Part shown: piece after piece, positions 1 through 9,779 of the stretch
Position numbering within the stretch: position 1 is the stretch's first letter
Layout of the letters: every line of letters starts with the position of its first letter
Assembly (NCBI GenBank): GCA_002633005.1
Contig: NMRA01000469.1
Coordinates: 237,573-264,472, forward strand
DNA: 26,900 nt
Origin: Phoronis australis
Lineage: Eukaryota > Phoronida > Phoronidae
Direction: 5' to 3'
The notes under the pieces: model-generated
What the model was told of the DNA's origin: nothing
Databases searched by the model: none
The model's input: only the letters and a program-made list of their open reading frames with translations
Position numbers and translations under genes: made by a program

Positions 1-142
1 GTACACTAACAGAAGATGCAGTACAAAATATTTAGCAGGATAAATATTCATAAGTAGAACTTGCATCAAACCTCAGCAAGTATTTTATTAGCTTAGGGTT
101 CTTTCTCAAGCGTTTATCTATGTCTCATGTTTCTCCCTTTTA

Positions 143-249
143 GACAATAGTCAAATGTGACATGCTCACATATTGAGAACCAGTTTAAAGATGGTGGATA
201 AAACTGGTTCTCAAAATGCAGGCACGTTACAGTATATTCGACTATTGCC
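143..249. mobile_element. Palindromic MITE-like element, copy 1
   Basis: The ends GACAATAGTC and GACTATTGCC are near-perfect inverted repeats. Inside is a perfect 14-bp inverted repeat, TTGAGAACCAGTTT (173-186) and its complement (201-214). The same inner hairpin recurs at 11082-11188 (with matching outer ends) and at 25061-25109. The size of about 107 bp, lack of coding capacity and dispersed copies suggest a miniature inverted-repeat element. No target-site duplication was recognised. Confidence 0.6.
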
Positions 250-1039
250 CAGTTTTGGGTAATCATCAGGGAGTAAGTGATTAATCAATAATAATGTTGG
301 TGGCACTTAAAATAAAAATCAATCAGTAAGCATTACATAAGATGCAACATTCTTGGGATTGACTTTTAACTGAACTGTATTAACATGAATGGAGTGACAG
401 CGCTCCACGTTTAGTTAAATGCCAAGCTGCATTTGGCAACCTGGCCAAAATCCCAGGACGCTAAATGAAACATGAGGTCGCCAAAACTGAAAATCTCATG
501 TGTCCAAATCAATTCCGATCTTTGCTATCTTATCTGGCGTATAAAAGTTCGTTGACAAAAAAAAGAAAAGGTCCAATGGTCGTAGTGACACCCACTCCGT
601 AAATGCCCAAGTGCAGGCGTACCATCAATCTCTAACTCAAGTCCTCCCACCAGCAATCGAACAAAGTTGTTTCTTGTGCCTATATTAGTAATAAATCCCA
701 TGATACTGGTTAAATGTTGAGTGCAGAAAGTCATCATTGTGCTTGAAAACAAGCAGATGTGTCCAAGCTACAAATGGTTCTAAACAGACAATCGAAAGGG
801 TGTAATTTTTCTCCCTCATTAAGAAGCTCATTACAATACTTTATTTGATAAACATAACATCAAGCCATAATGCTTAACATTTTATTGATGACCAGTATCA
901 TTGAGATCATGCCAACAATCTGAGACGCAATGACATCAACAATCGACACCTCCTCATGGGTGTGAATACAAAGCACAACAACTAAACATCAACCAAAATA
1001 TAACTGATAACGTAATACTGTACTCGCATCGGTTATCAC
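250..1039. other. Stretch without a recognisable feature
   Basis: No exon, RNA gene or clear repeat was recognised. A 75-codon open frame on the minus strand (525-752) has no recognisable family, does not resemble an ABCG membrane domain and does not join in any evident way to the exon at 2008. The stretch lies downstream of ABCG exon 2008-2071 in that gene's direction, so it is probably intron. Confidence 0.5.
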
Positions 1040-1289
1040 CGCGGCTTGGAATGACTAATGACAAAAATGAGGAAAATTTTCCAGGTGATGTGTAGTTCCA
1101 TAAATACATAATTAGGCTTGTGTGACAGAAATATTTTTCGCGTTGTAAAATTTAATTGAAATAAATGTTTTTGCATCAAAATAATAATGATAAAAAAGAG
1201 ACGAAAAAAGGGTAAACTGGAAATCAAATAAAAAAGAAATAGAAACCTAAAAAGGAAATCCTCTAAAAAGAGAAAAATTCCAAGCCCTG
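1040..1289. mobile_element. Degenerate non-autonomous DNA transposon (CAGGGCTTGGAA family)
   Basis: The left end GGCTTGGAATGACTAATGAC (from 1043) resembles the left end of the element at 1297. The right end AATTCCAAGCCCTG finishes at 1289 and is the inverse of CAGGGCTTGGAAT. The left CAG is mutated. Flanks are TTATCACC on the left and TATCATC on the right, compatible with a diverged 7-8 bp target duplication. It abuts the element at 1297 with 7 bp between them. Confidence 0.5.
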
Positions 1290-1296
1290 TATCATC

Positions 1297-1802
1297 CAGG
1301 GCTTGGAATAACCAATGACAAAAAAAGCGGAAACTTTGAAACTTTTCCGGCCCAAATCATGCCCGATAACCAGCCTTGAAATGTGGACCTTTCCCCGACA
1401 AAAATTGGGAGGACTAAAAAAGAAAAAAAAAATGTTACCACCATCAGTAGCATGCGTCTGCGTGCTTTTAGCTCGCCCGTCCACTCCCAACCCACACATT
1501 TTTGGCTGCAGAGCGGTAGTATTTGCCGCCGCGCTTAACAATAACACGAGACGCCATTGAAAATCACACCACGCTGTCCCAGATGCCCCGGCAATGTTGA
1601 CAATTTACGTTCCTCCGAAACATAAAGAGCAACTTCCGCTTTTCGAGGTGAACGTCGTCTGCAACGCCGCGGTACGAAAGGAATTTGCCGCGGAAATTTT
1701 ATATCAAATCCGATTTTTTTACGCGGAAATATTATAAAAAAAGCGGAAAGCACATTTGAAAAAAGCGGAAATCCGCGTTTCCGCGGAAAATTCCAAGCCC
1801 TG
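1297..1802. mobile_element. Non-autonomous hAT-like element (CAGGGCTTGGAA termini)
   Basis: The element begins CAGGGCTTGGAAT and ends with its inverse ATTCCAAGCCCTG. Its interior is rich in GCGGAAA/TTTCCGC blocks, especially towards the right end (1683-1790). CAGGG ends and a possible 7-8 bp target duplication (TATCATC left, ATCACCAT right) fit the hAT superfamily. No transposase frame is present; open frames here are short and in repetitive sequence. A tail-to-head relative lies directly upstream. Confidence 0.6.
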
Positions 1803-2007
1803 ATCACCATGACTTTTAAATTGAATGGTAAAATAAAAAATCAAGTGATGGCTGTTAAGAATTAGGAACATGGACGTTAATGTGGTTGAGTATCGTAAAT
1901 TTAAGCACAATTGTACAGCATTTTGCTTTAAAACATAGAAGAGCATGGTCTATTTAACAGCTGATGTTTGCAACAGATACAATACCTAACACTGTATCGC
2001 TACTCAC

Positions 2008-2071
2008 CTCATCTCCTTAGCAGCCTCAATAATACGTCTTTGCACTTCTTCTGTGTCTTTAACTTTTTCCA
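2008..2071 (-). CDS. ABCG transporter, exon following the nucleotide-binding core (linker)
   Basis: Internal 64-bp exon of the ABCG gene. On the minus strand TTTCAG precedes 2071 and GTGAGT follows 2008. Entered in phase 1 from the exon at 11997-12090, the junction codon becomes Leu and the reading continues from the conserved NPADFI motif as LEKVKDTEEVQRRIIEAAKE; the exon leaves in phase 2. NPADFILE is typical of the end of an ABCG nucleotide-binding domain, and the charged helical stretch after it fits the linker to the membrane domain. The intron before it is about 9.9 kb. The assignment rests on phase and motif continuity. The membrane-domain exons would lie below coordinate 1. Confidence 0.8.
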
Positions 2072-2219
2072 CTGAAACACAAGATTTTCAAATGAACAAC
2101 ATTGATCACTCAAGCCCAGGAACGGCAGGAGCAATGTGAAGGTTTAAAATGGTACGCTTCTATGGGTGTTAATTATTGTCATACAAATGGCCACAACATG
2201 TTTATGATGCAGAATACTA

Positions 2220-3480
2220 CAAACCAGTCAGCTGAAAATTGGAAGGCGTCATCTCCACACCAATAGAAGGTAGTAATTGGATTCGTCCATCTGCTGTCTA
2301 GTTAATAGGAATACACTCGCCAAATTTCACAAAAAACAGGTTTAGAAGATACAGTCACAGATGTAAAAATGACACTAGGAGGCACCACAATGATTGGACC
2401 CATCCGAAAATCCATGTCAGTCATGCTCCTGTCAGTGAGAATACATCATTCTTAACATTTTCAAGATGATCCTCTGAACAGTTTGGCAGACAGAGTCAAA
2501 CAACAAAAACTAGACACGAAAAATTAAAAACAGCCTACAGAATCTATCCTCTGACACAGCGCTATCTAAACTGAGAAGTGGCCCAGTGGAAACATGCACA
2601 TGCCTTCTATGCATGGTGCTTTGGGCTCAGCCATGGTATCGGGGTCCCTTCATTTTGTTTATTTCAATCATTGCCTGTTTTAATAAATTGCAAATATTCA
2701 AGTCAAAGGTGGTCGCCATACTGCATAGCAGTAATCTGAAAGGGGTTTTCCAGATTTCAACCAATGGGAATGACTGAATGTTATGACGTCAGTTTAACAA
2801 ATGAGAGGCCATGATAAACAAAATTCCACAGTGCTACTTTTTGTAGCATAGTGAAAGAGTGTATACAGAAGCAGGCAACAAAAACAGACTTAGAAATATT
2901 TAAAACGGCCATTAGGTGGCACAGATTACGTCAAATCGGTTCCAAAAAAACTGTGTAGTCATCTTCATTATAAATACTTGTTTTCTAAATTTCATGAAAA
3001 AATATCAAGGAACTCTGAAGATACAAATTAAAGCAAAGGGGACACAGTGGTGGTCAGAATCGTCGAAAAAGTCGTGGGCAGCCATAGTCGAATTTATAGA
3101 CTCATCATAGTCTTCTCATCAGGAACACACTCATTAAGTTTCATAATGATCCTTTGAGCAGTTTTGGCAGATAAACAGGCGGATGACAAAAAATATATTA
3201 AAAATGGGCACTAAAGGGAGCAGTATAAGACAAATCCGTCTGTAAATAGAAAGGCATTCTTGTGTCCTCAAGTACAAACCTATCTGCTGAATTTCACGAA
3301 AATCGATGAATGGACTCCAAAGATATAGATACAAAAGCAAGAACAAAATAAAACTGATGATAGCGGGCACAGTTATAGTGTGATTGACTTGAAACCAAGA
3401 GTGTAGTCCAATAGGAGTGTTCACTTGTGAGTTCCCTATTATCGCTATTACTAGCGCCGCCAAGTAGTGAATAAGCAACA
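2220..3480. repeat. Degenerate tandem repeat array with CACTAGGnGGC-like cores
   Basis: Diverged units share phrases such as 'gaaaatcCatnnAnnGaActcnnaagatacag', 'aaTgatcCTttGAgCAGTTT' and a core like CACTAGGAGGCACC (2373), CATTAGGTGGCAC (2910) and CACTAAAGGGAGCAG (3209). It is the same family as the arrays at 7085-9330, 9780-11060 and 16380-17345, but more decayed. The open frames here (for example minus strand 3134-3478) look like chance frames. It occupies the large ABCG intron. Confidence 0.55.
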
Positions 3481-3860
3481 GTCAAATACAAAGCGCGAGG
3501 AGAACAATGGGGAAGGGCACCTTTTGCAGCGCAATAAATTGCCTAGAACTGTCATTTTTTACATTTCCTAAGGATCCAGAAAGGTAAGGATTATTTTTTA
3601 CTCAGTAATATGATACATTGTCTTTCATTTTGTGTGTTCTGTCAACGGTTAGAAAACAAGTCGATCAATTAGTCCCCATGCCACACAAAGTCTGCAGTGT
3701 AGGCTACTGCACAGCCGGGATGCCGGCTGAAAGACTATGATTAACAATATGATCATCATCTTGTTTGGACATTTGCAGTCCATGTATTCTAAATCAAAAT
3801 GTCAACATGTAAGTCACCCAAAGGATCAGAGGGATAATTTTAGAAAAACACACCCATGGC

Positions 3861-4027
3861 CATATTAGAGTGGTCATATTAGAGTGGCCATATTAGAGTG
3901 GTCATATTAGAGTGGCCATATTAGAGTGGCCATATTAGAGTGGCCATATTAGAGTGGCCATATTAGAGTGGCCATATTAGAGTGGTCATATTAGAGTGGT
4001 CATATTAGAGTGGTCATATTAGAGTGG
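3861..4027. repeat. 14-bp minisatellite (CATATTAGAGTGGY)
   Basis: About 12 nearly perfect head-to-tail copies of CATATTAGAGTGG followed by T or C run up to an assembly gap. The copy number is therefore a minimum. A single related copy (atattagagtggtcaatatgacc) reappears at 4954, directly after the end of a transposon-like segment. Confidence 0.95.
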
Positions 4028-4100
4028 NNNNNNNNNNNNNNNNNNNNNNNNNNNNNNNNNNNNNNNNNNNNNNNNNNNNNNNNNNNNNNNNNNNNNNNNN
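4028..4100. other. Assembly gap (73 Ns)
   Basis: The run of N starts inside the 14-bp minisatellite and ends in unrelated sequence, so both the repeat length and the left end of the following element are unknown. Confidence 0.99.
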
Positions 4101-4953
4101 AAAAAGATTTAAATGTGTGCAGTTTAAGTGTTGGGGGGTGGGGCTCAAATCCAATTTCAAGTGTCAAATTCGGAACACGGCGCATTCGTAACGGAACTAT
4201 GGCTAAGTATAGGCTCTCCCGCGATATCCCAAGCGACCGGCAGTGGCGCTGCGCACTACGACTCCATTTCCGTCGTCTGCTCCACTGTGCAATGAAGAAA
4301 AATTACTTCATTTTTAACGAAAATGGAACCTGAGTGACAATGAAAAAACAGAAGCTGCTGGTAAGATGTGAATTTTAATGGAAGCCTTAGTGAATCACTC
4401 AGAAACTCGAAATACTCTCTTTGTCAAACCTTATCTTAAGACGATTTCCAAAGCAATCCCGTCATTATTGCCAACACGAAAAACGGATTTGGTCTTTTGG
4501 GCATTTGAAGACTATTTTAAATATGACAATTTGTTAAGAATCGATGGCACAAAATATAAAACGTGTAATAAGCATTACAAAAAGAAGTAGGTTTCGCGCG
4601 CAAACGCTGTGGACCATAAACAAGTAGATCTCTTAGTAAGAGATTAGTATTTAAATCGTGGTGGTGTAGTGCTAACGCACGCGCGCTCTATCTGCCAGGT
4701 CGTGAGTTCGAGTCTTAGGTACTTGCAGTTTTTCCTGTTTGACACGTTCTCCGTGTTTTTTTTTTTGCCTTTTTTTCTTGGATAATACTTCAGGAATCAA
4801 GGAAAATGCCTGATTTTTAGAGGTAAAAACAGAAAAATTTCCTGGCCAGGAGGGTCGGTGCTATGCGCATCTACAATCGTGGTTCAGTTTGCGCAAATGT
4901 TTACAGCCGAACAAAATGTTGCCCCCCCTTGTGATATCCTAGATCCGCCACTG
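4101..4953. mobile_element. DNA transposon fragment with CAGTGGCGGATC-type right end
   Basis: The right end is CCTAGATCCGCCACTG (4938-4953), the inverse of a CAGTGGCGGATCTAGG terminus, which resembles hAT-type inverted repeats. Minisatellite sequence resumes immediately at 4954 (ATATTAGAGTGG), so this segment probably inserted into the minisatellite; its left terminus is hidden in the N gap. A 70-codon open frame (4378-4590) has no recognisable transposase motif. A tRNA-like stretch is embedded at 4658-4722. Confidence 0.5.
4658..4722 (+). repeat. tRNA-like sequence, probably SINE head
   Basis: GGTGGTGTAGTGCTAACGC resembles an A box and GAGTTCGAGTC matches the B-box core (GTTCGAnTC), with tRNA-like spacing between them. 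A long T run follows at about 4757. No acceptor-stem pairing good enough for a working tRNA was seen, so a tRNA-derived SINE fragment or relic is more likely. Confidence 0.45.
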
Positions 4954-4973
4954 ATATTAGAGTGGTCAATATG

Positions 4974-6259
4974 ACCACTGACACCACCATATTCACAGCT
5001 ACAGGGCCTTAAATCTATCTATGAATTTGTGGGTCTCGGTGAAAAAAATCGACATATAGAGGGTTGAAATTTTGATCAAAGCCAAGCTAAATTATTCAAA
5101 ACAAACCATCAAAAAGAATTTTATTTAAAAATTAACCTTTCTAGAGAAAAAAGTCCCCATTTTCTCAATTTAGATGTGGAATCTTGCCGATGAAAGTGTA
5201 AACTGCAAGTTTTGGTATTTTCACTCCTATTGAGGAGCGCTTGTGTGATTTTTGTACTGTCCGCATCCCATGCATAGAGGATGAAATACATTTTTATTGC
5301 TCTCGTGTTCTCTACACTGATCTCAGAAAAGCCTTATTTGCAGGTCACATTGCTGAGCTAAGGATTCAGATGCAGTTTGCTTCTTGACGAAAAACACTTC
5401 CATGAGTAAATTTGTTTTCAGCTTTAATTGTAATGCATTTCTTTGGCGAAAATAGTTGTTAATTACTAGTGAATTGATAGAGTGAGAAAGTTGGTCAGAT
5501 TTTCTTGTTGTCACGGCATATGTGTTGACTTTTTTGTATGTTATTGGACATTGTGATTAATATAAGACCCAGTAGTGGCTAGGTTATTGGATGTTATCTT
5601 GTGGTCAGGCTGTTAACCTTACCTGAAATATTTACTGTTGTAGGTATGAAATAAAATTTTGGTCTTTTCATCACTATCTTTTTAGTTCAGTTTTGTATGA
5701 AGTTGTGTGGGTAGTGAATATTTTGATCGCTGTTCAGTTCCTCTTAAAATATTTTGTCATCATTTTGCAACTTGAACTTGTTATGAGTGATGATATACTC
5801 AATGTTTACGTTTTATAAGTTGTGAACTATTATACGGATTAGCAACTGACTTGTAACTATTAGTGCTTATAGGAGAGTGGGGAGTTAACCCTGTACTGGC
5901 GTGTCACTATGAAGTAATGTTCTAAAATTATAAGTGAGAGTACATCAGAATGGGTTGCAATTTTTTGGTAGTGAAGATTGCCTTGCTTTCTTCTTCTTAC
6001 TATTTGTGTAACACCCACTGCACAAAACAATGTCTACACTGCTAGTAGCCTGGTGCATTGAATAGGAAACACATGGAATCAGTAGTGAGCTGGGAGCACT
6101 GTAATGGAACGTTGGAAAATACTCAGGATGCTACTGACATAACCACAGGGGCATGAACACCAGTCATTACAAAATGTCCAGGGGTGCATGCACAAAACGA
6201 GGGCCAAATCTTATCACCACTTCAGCACGTGTTGTCAATGGTCAGGGTGATCTACCAAC
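4974..6259. other. Stretch without a recognisable feature
   Basis: AT-rich sequence with no exon, RNA gene or repeat that I could recognise. Given the flanking ABCG exons it is probably part of the 9.9-kb intron. Confidence 0.45.
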
Positions 6260-6274
6260 CAAAATGTGTGACAA

Positions 6275-6422
6275 TGGGAGGGGCTCAACGCCCATGTGGC
6301 ATACTCCTGTTTTTCCTGTTTTGCACTCCTGCCATGCACTCCCTGGAAGGGGATCAACACACATTTGGCGTCCAGCTGGTTTTACCCGATTTCCACTCCT
6401 CCCATGTACCCCCTTCCAGGCA
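6275..6422. repeat. Imperfect 70-bp tandem dimer
   Basis: Two diverged copies begin GGGGCTCAACGCCCATGTGG (about 6280) and GGGGATCAACACACATTTGG (about 6350). Both continue through CACTCCTsCCATGyAC to a CTGGAA/TTCCAG end, an offset of about 70 bp. The overlapping open frames on both strands here (6153-6489) are explained by this GC-richer repeat and have no family resemblance. Confidence 0.5.
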
Positions 6423-6632
6423 ACTGGGGCAACTGCCTCCTGAACCCCCAAGAACAATGACTAAAATTATGTATTCCATGGAGATATGAAATGTAATTAG
6501 GAATGGTAATTTGCCTTATTAAAACTCAAACATGAACCAAACCATGGCTTTTGAAGGGAGCTTCAAGAAAATGACAGCAAAAATCTTACTGTCTATTACC
6601 CTTTAATACAGACAAATTTCCATTTGATTATA

Positions 6633-6677
6633 ACTGACGATGGTCAGAGAATAGACCGATCGAAACGTCGTGACAGT
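6633..6677. other. Nested hairpin containing GATCGAAACGTCG
   Basis: ACTGACGA (6633-6640) pairs with TCGTGACAGT (6668-6677), leaving a GA bulge. Inside, GATGGTC pairs with GACCGATC around an 8-base loop. CTGACGA ... CGAAAC is reminiscent of the hammerhead core CUGANGA ... GAAA, but the inner stem does not align exactly with a canonical stem II. Similar 'GATCGAAACGTCG' hairpins are, to my memory, found near retroelement ends in invertebrates; this could not be checked. The 847-bp duplicated unit starts at its 3' arm. Confidence 0.35.
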
Positions 6678-7519
6678 GTAAATAGACAAGAGGTCGGTGT
6701 AAATAGATCACGAGATTTTCAATAATAGTAGTACACCACCACCTCAGAGCGGTTTTAAAAAGTCATGTAAATAATTGTATTTTACGCATTATTAATCACA
6801 CAGTAATTTCACTGCACGTTGAACGTCATTAAATTATGAACTTATCAGTGTTTAGATGGTTCAGACTCCTGCTGCTAAATTAGGGTTGCTTAGTCGCCGC
6901 TTGGGATGCTAGTTTTTCAACCGATAACCATTTCGGCGAATGGCAAGATGGCGGAGTAGAACTTCCTATTGTACCACACCCCTTGTTGAACCTCATTGTC
7001 ACCTGTTGTCATCTTCATAGGAGAACATCCAACAAATTTCACAAAGACCCTTTAAAGGACTAAGGAAATATTGCTGAGGATGCAAAATAACAAAAATTGT
7101 CACTAGGGGGCACCAGAGTAGTTGAACCCACCTGGAACTAATTGTCAGCCATGGTTTTCTCATCAGAACCACAACTGCCAATTTTCATAATGAACGTTTG
7201 AACGGCTAGGCGGATAGAAAATTAATGTGGACGTCAAAAATATACTAAAAAATTTTTAAATGGTCACCAGGTGGTGCAGAAAACCTTAAATCTGTCCATC
7301 AAGAGTAATACTAAGCATTGAAGTGCATCCACGAATGCAAACAGGGTGTTTCTAGAGGTGTTCATTTGTATCATAAATGGCCACTAGGTGGTGCAAAATA
7401 CATCGAATCCATCAAAAAAACGGGAACATGTCATTGTTTCTTTAATAGTAGTTAATTACCAAATTTTATAAATATCTGTTGAGGAACTTCAGGAAAAAAC
7501 TGAAAAAATGAAATTGCCA
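6674..7519. repeat. Direct duplication, copy 1
   Basis: This segment matches 7521 onward at a constant offset of 847 bp with no indel and only about 13 substitutions found by eye. It breaks off within the words 'gaaattgcca', immediately before a single N at 7520. It contains three CACTAGG/CACCAGG-type cores (7101, 7265, 7382) and the beginning of a fourth (7518). Identical 60-codon minus-strand frames in both copies (6999-7181 and 7846-8028) are a by-product, not a recognisable gene. Confidence 0.9.
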
Positions 7520-9330
7520 NCAGTGTAAATAGACAAGAGGTCGGTGTAAATAGATCACAAGATTTTCCATAATAGTAGTACGCCACCGCCTCAGAGCGGT
7601 TTTAGAAAGTCATGTAAATAATTGTATTTTACGCATTATTAATCACACAGTAATTTCACTGCACGTTGAACGTCATTAAAGTATGAACTTATCAGTGTTT
7701 AGATGGTTCAGACTCCTCCTGCTAAATTAGGGTTGCCTAGTCGCCGCTTGGGATGCTAGTTTTCCAACCGATAACCATTTTGGCGAATGGCAAGATGGCG
7801 GAGTAGAACTTCCTATTGTACCACACCCCTTGTCGAACCTCATTGTCACCTGTTGTCATCTTCATAGGAGAACATCCAACAAATTTCACAAAGACCCTTT
7901 AAAGGACTAAGGAAATATTGCTGAGGATGCAAAATAACAAAAATTGTCACTAGGGGGCACCAGAGCAGTTGAACCCACCTGGAACTAATTGTCAGCCATG
8001 GTTTTCTCATCAGAACCACAACTGCCAATTTTCATAATGAACGTTTGAACGGCTAGGCGGATAGAAAATTAATGTGGACGTCAAAAATATACTAAAAAAT
8101 TTTTAAATGGTCACCAGGTGGTGCAGAAAACCTTAAATCTGTCCATCAAGAGTAATACTAAGCATTGAAGTGCATCCAGGAATGCAAACAGGGTGTTTCT
8201 AGAGGTGTTCATTTGTATCATAAATGGCCACTAGGTGGTGCAAAATACATCGAATCCATCAAAAAAACGGGAACATGTCATTGTTTCTTTAATAGTAGTT
8301 AATTACCAAATTTTATAAATATCTGTTGAGGAACTTCAGGAAAAAACTGAAAAAATGAAATTGCCACTAGGAGGCACACCGCTAGTCGGATTCATCTGGA
8401 AGTTGTTGTGATCCGCTGTCAACTTCAAATAAATACACTAGGCAAAGCTTAATTAAATAAAGATCTTGTAGTGTTTTTAGAAGATACAGCTATGGGCGCA
8501 AAGAAACAACAAAATTGCCAATCAGAGACATCATACTAAGCAATGTCATCAGAAAATCATCGTCAACTGTCCCTTTCACACTCAGAACATATGTCAATTT
8601 TCACAATCATCTTTGGAGTGGTTTGGCTGATAGTGGGGTTGACGCCAAGTACAGACTAGAAAACAGTGAAAACGGCCATTAGATGGCGTAAAACATGTTG
8701 AATCCATCCGAAAAATGTGGACATGTCATCATTTTTTAAAAGAAAGCTATTTAATCAATTTTTAAAAATTATATAATAAAAGAACTTCAGAAAAACAGAG
8801 GAAAATTGAAAAAAAATGAAACTGCCACCAGGGGGCATAATATTAGTCGGATCTGCCTGAAAGTTGTCATCATCTATTGTCAACTTCATATGAATTCAAC
8901 TGCAAAATTTAATAAAGATCTTGCAGTGGGTTTAGGAGATACAGCTATGGGCGCAAAAAGAAACAAAACTGCCACTAGGAGGCACAACAGTAGTAGAAGT
9001 TGTCATCGTCAACCGTTCTCTTCACACTAAGAACATGCCAATTTTCACAATCATCCTTAGAACCGTTTGATTGACAGAGGGGCAGACGCCAAAAAACAGA
9101 CTCAAAAACAAGAAAAATGGCCACTCTGGGTGCAAAACGCCTCGAATCCATCCGAAAACGGGAGGACAGTGTCATCTCACCAATATATGGCGATATGCCA
9201 AATTTTATGAAACTCGGAGCTAGACATAATTGTCACTAGGGGGGCACACTGGTAGTCGAATCCATCCAAAAGTTCGCTCATGCCGTCCTATTCACGGAGG
9301 GAACACATGGTCATAATTTCATGAATATAC
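7085..9330. repeat. Degenerate tandem array, units of about 150 bp with CTCF-like cores
   Basis: Recurring cores lie at 7101 (CACTAGGGGGCACC), 7265 (CACCAGGTGGTGC), 7382 (CACTAGGTGGTGC), their duplicates at 7948, 8112 and 8229, then 8365 (CACTAGGAGGCAC), about 8519 (decayed), 8677 (CATTAGATGGCGT), 8826 (CACCAGGGGGCAT), 8973 (CACTAGGAGGCAC), 9122 (CACTCTGGGTGC) and 9234 (CACTAGGGGGGCAC). Spacings from 8365 are about 154, 158, 149, 147, 149 and 112 bp. Shared words between cores include 'ggatccatctgaaagttgt', 'aattttcacaatcatcnttngaacggtttg' and 'gacgccaaaaacagactcaaaaa'. Confidence 0.75.
7521..8366. repeat. Direct duplication, copy 2
   Basis: Near-identical partner of 6674-7519. Unlike copy 1 it continues without a break into the rest of the repeat array (CACTAGGAGGCAC at 8365 and beyond). 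High identity, absence of indels and the single-N junction suggest either a very recent duplication or two haplotypes joined by the assembler. Confidence 0.9.
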
Positions 9331-9588
9331 ATACATAGTTATTCAACGGGTTTTGCTTGGACTTGGGGCGATATCGGCGTAAGAACTCGTGTTTCTTATT
9401 TGCAATTGTTAGAATTCCCAATCTGTCAGTGTATTTAAAGTTTTGAACGCTTGCTATTGGTGTATGCCCTTTGAACTTCACCATTATCTTGGGCGTTGTC
9501 TGGTAAATTGACTTGTTATATACATGGTACAGCAATATGTAACGTGTAAATTTGAATATAGTTTTTTGTTACATTTCAGTTTACCTGA

Positions 9589-9621
<33 letters not shown>

Positions 9622-9779
9622 CACTACTACTACCACTACTGCTGTCACTTACACTGCTGACAATAAAAGAGTAAAGCCCTCCAAGCCTGTTTTGTTTTGC
9701 TCCAACAGTCTTGGAGATAGAGCAGCGGACGCAGGACGGCTGGGGATGACGGCATAATGTGTCCACATTTAGATAATGT
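9331..9779. other. Non-array segment interrupting the repeat array
   Basis: Array words stop near 9330 and resume near 9780. The intervening sequence has no matching inverted ends that I found. A 74-codon minus-strand frame (9311-9535) belongs to no recognisable family. It contains the triplet microsatellite at 9589-9642 and may be an older insertion. Confidence 0.4.
9589..9642. repeat. (ACT)n triplet microsatellite
   Basis: About 17 tandem ACT/TAC triplets with three interruptions (CCA and CTG variants). The poly-Thr and poly-Ser runs of open frames across it reflect the repeat only. Confidence 0.95.

Noticed and set aside
525-752. 75-codon minus-strand frame below the last ABCG exon as a further ABCG exon
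   Set aside because: It has no hydrophobic segments or ABCG membrane-domain motifs and no splice sites in matching phase.
4658-4722. Functional tRNA gene
   Set aside because: A- and B-box-like words are present, but no convincing acceptor stem or anticodon arm; a SINE relic is more likely.
6153-6489. Three overlapping frames on both strands as a small gene
   Set aside because: All are explained by an imperfect 70-bp tandem dimer that is less AT-rich than its surroundings; no domain was recognised.
6633-6677. Confident hammerhead ribozyme call
   Set aside because: The core words are close, but the stem joining CTGACGA to GAAA does not pair at its base without shifting.
6999-8028. Two identical 60-codon frames as a duplicated gene
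   Set aside because: The identity comes from the 847-bp duplication of a non-coding repeat; the frame crosses a repeat core.
7085-9330. CRISPR-like regular spacing of a conserved word
   Set aside because: Units are degenerate along their whole length with conserved spacer words, unit size is about 150 bp, and the genome is eukaryotic.
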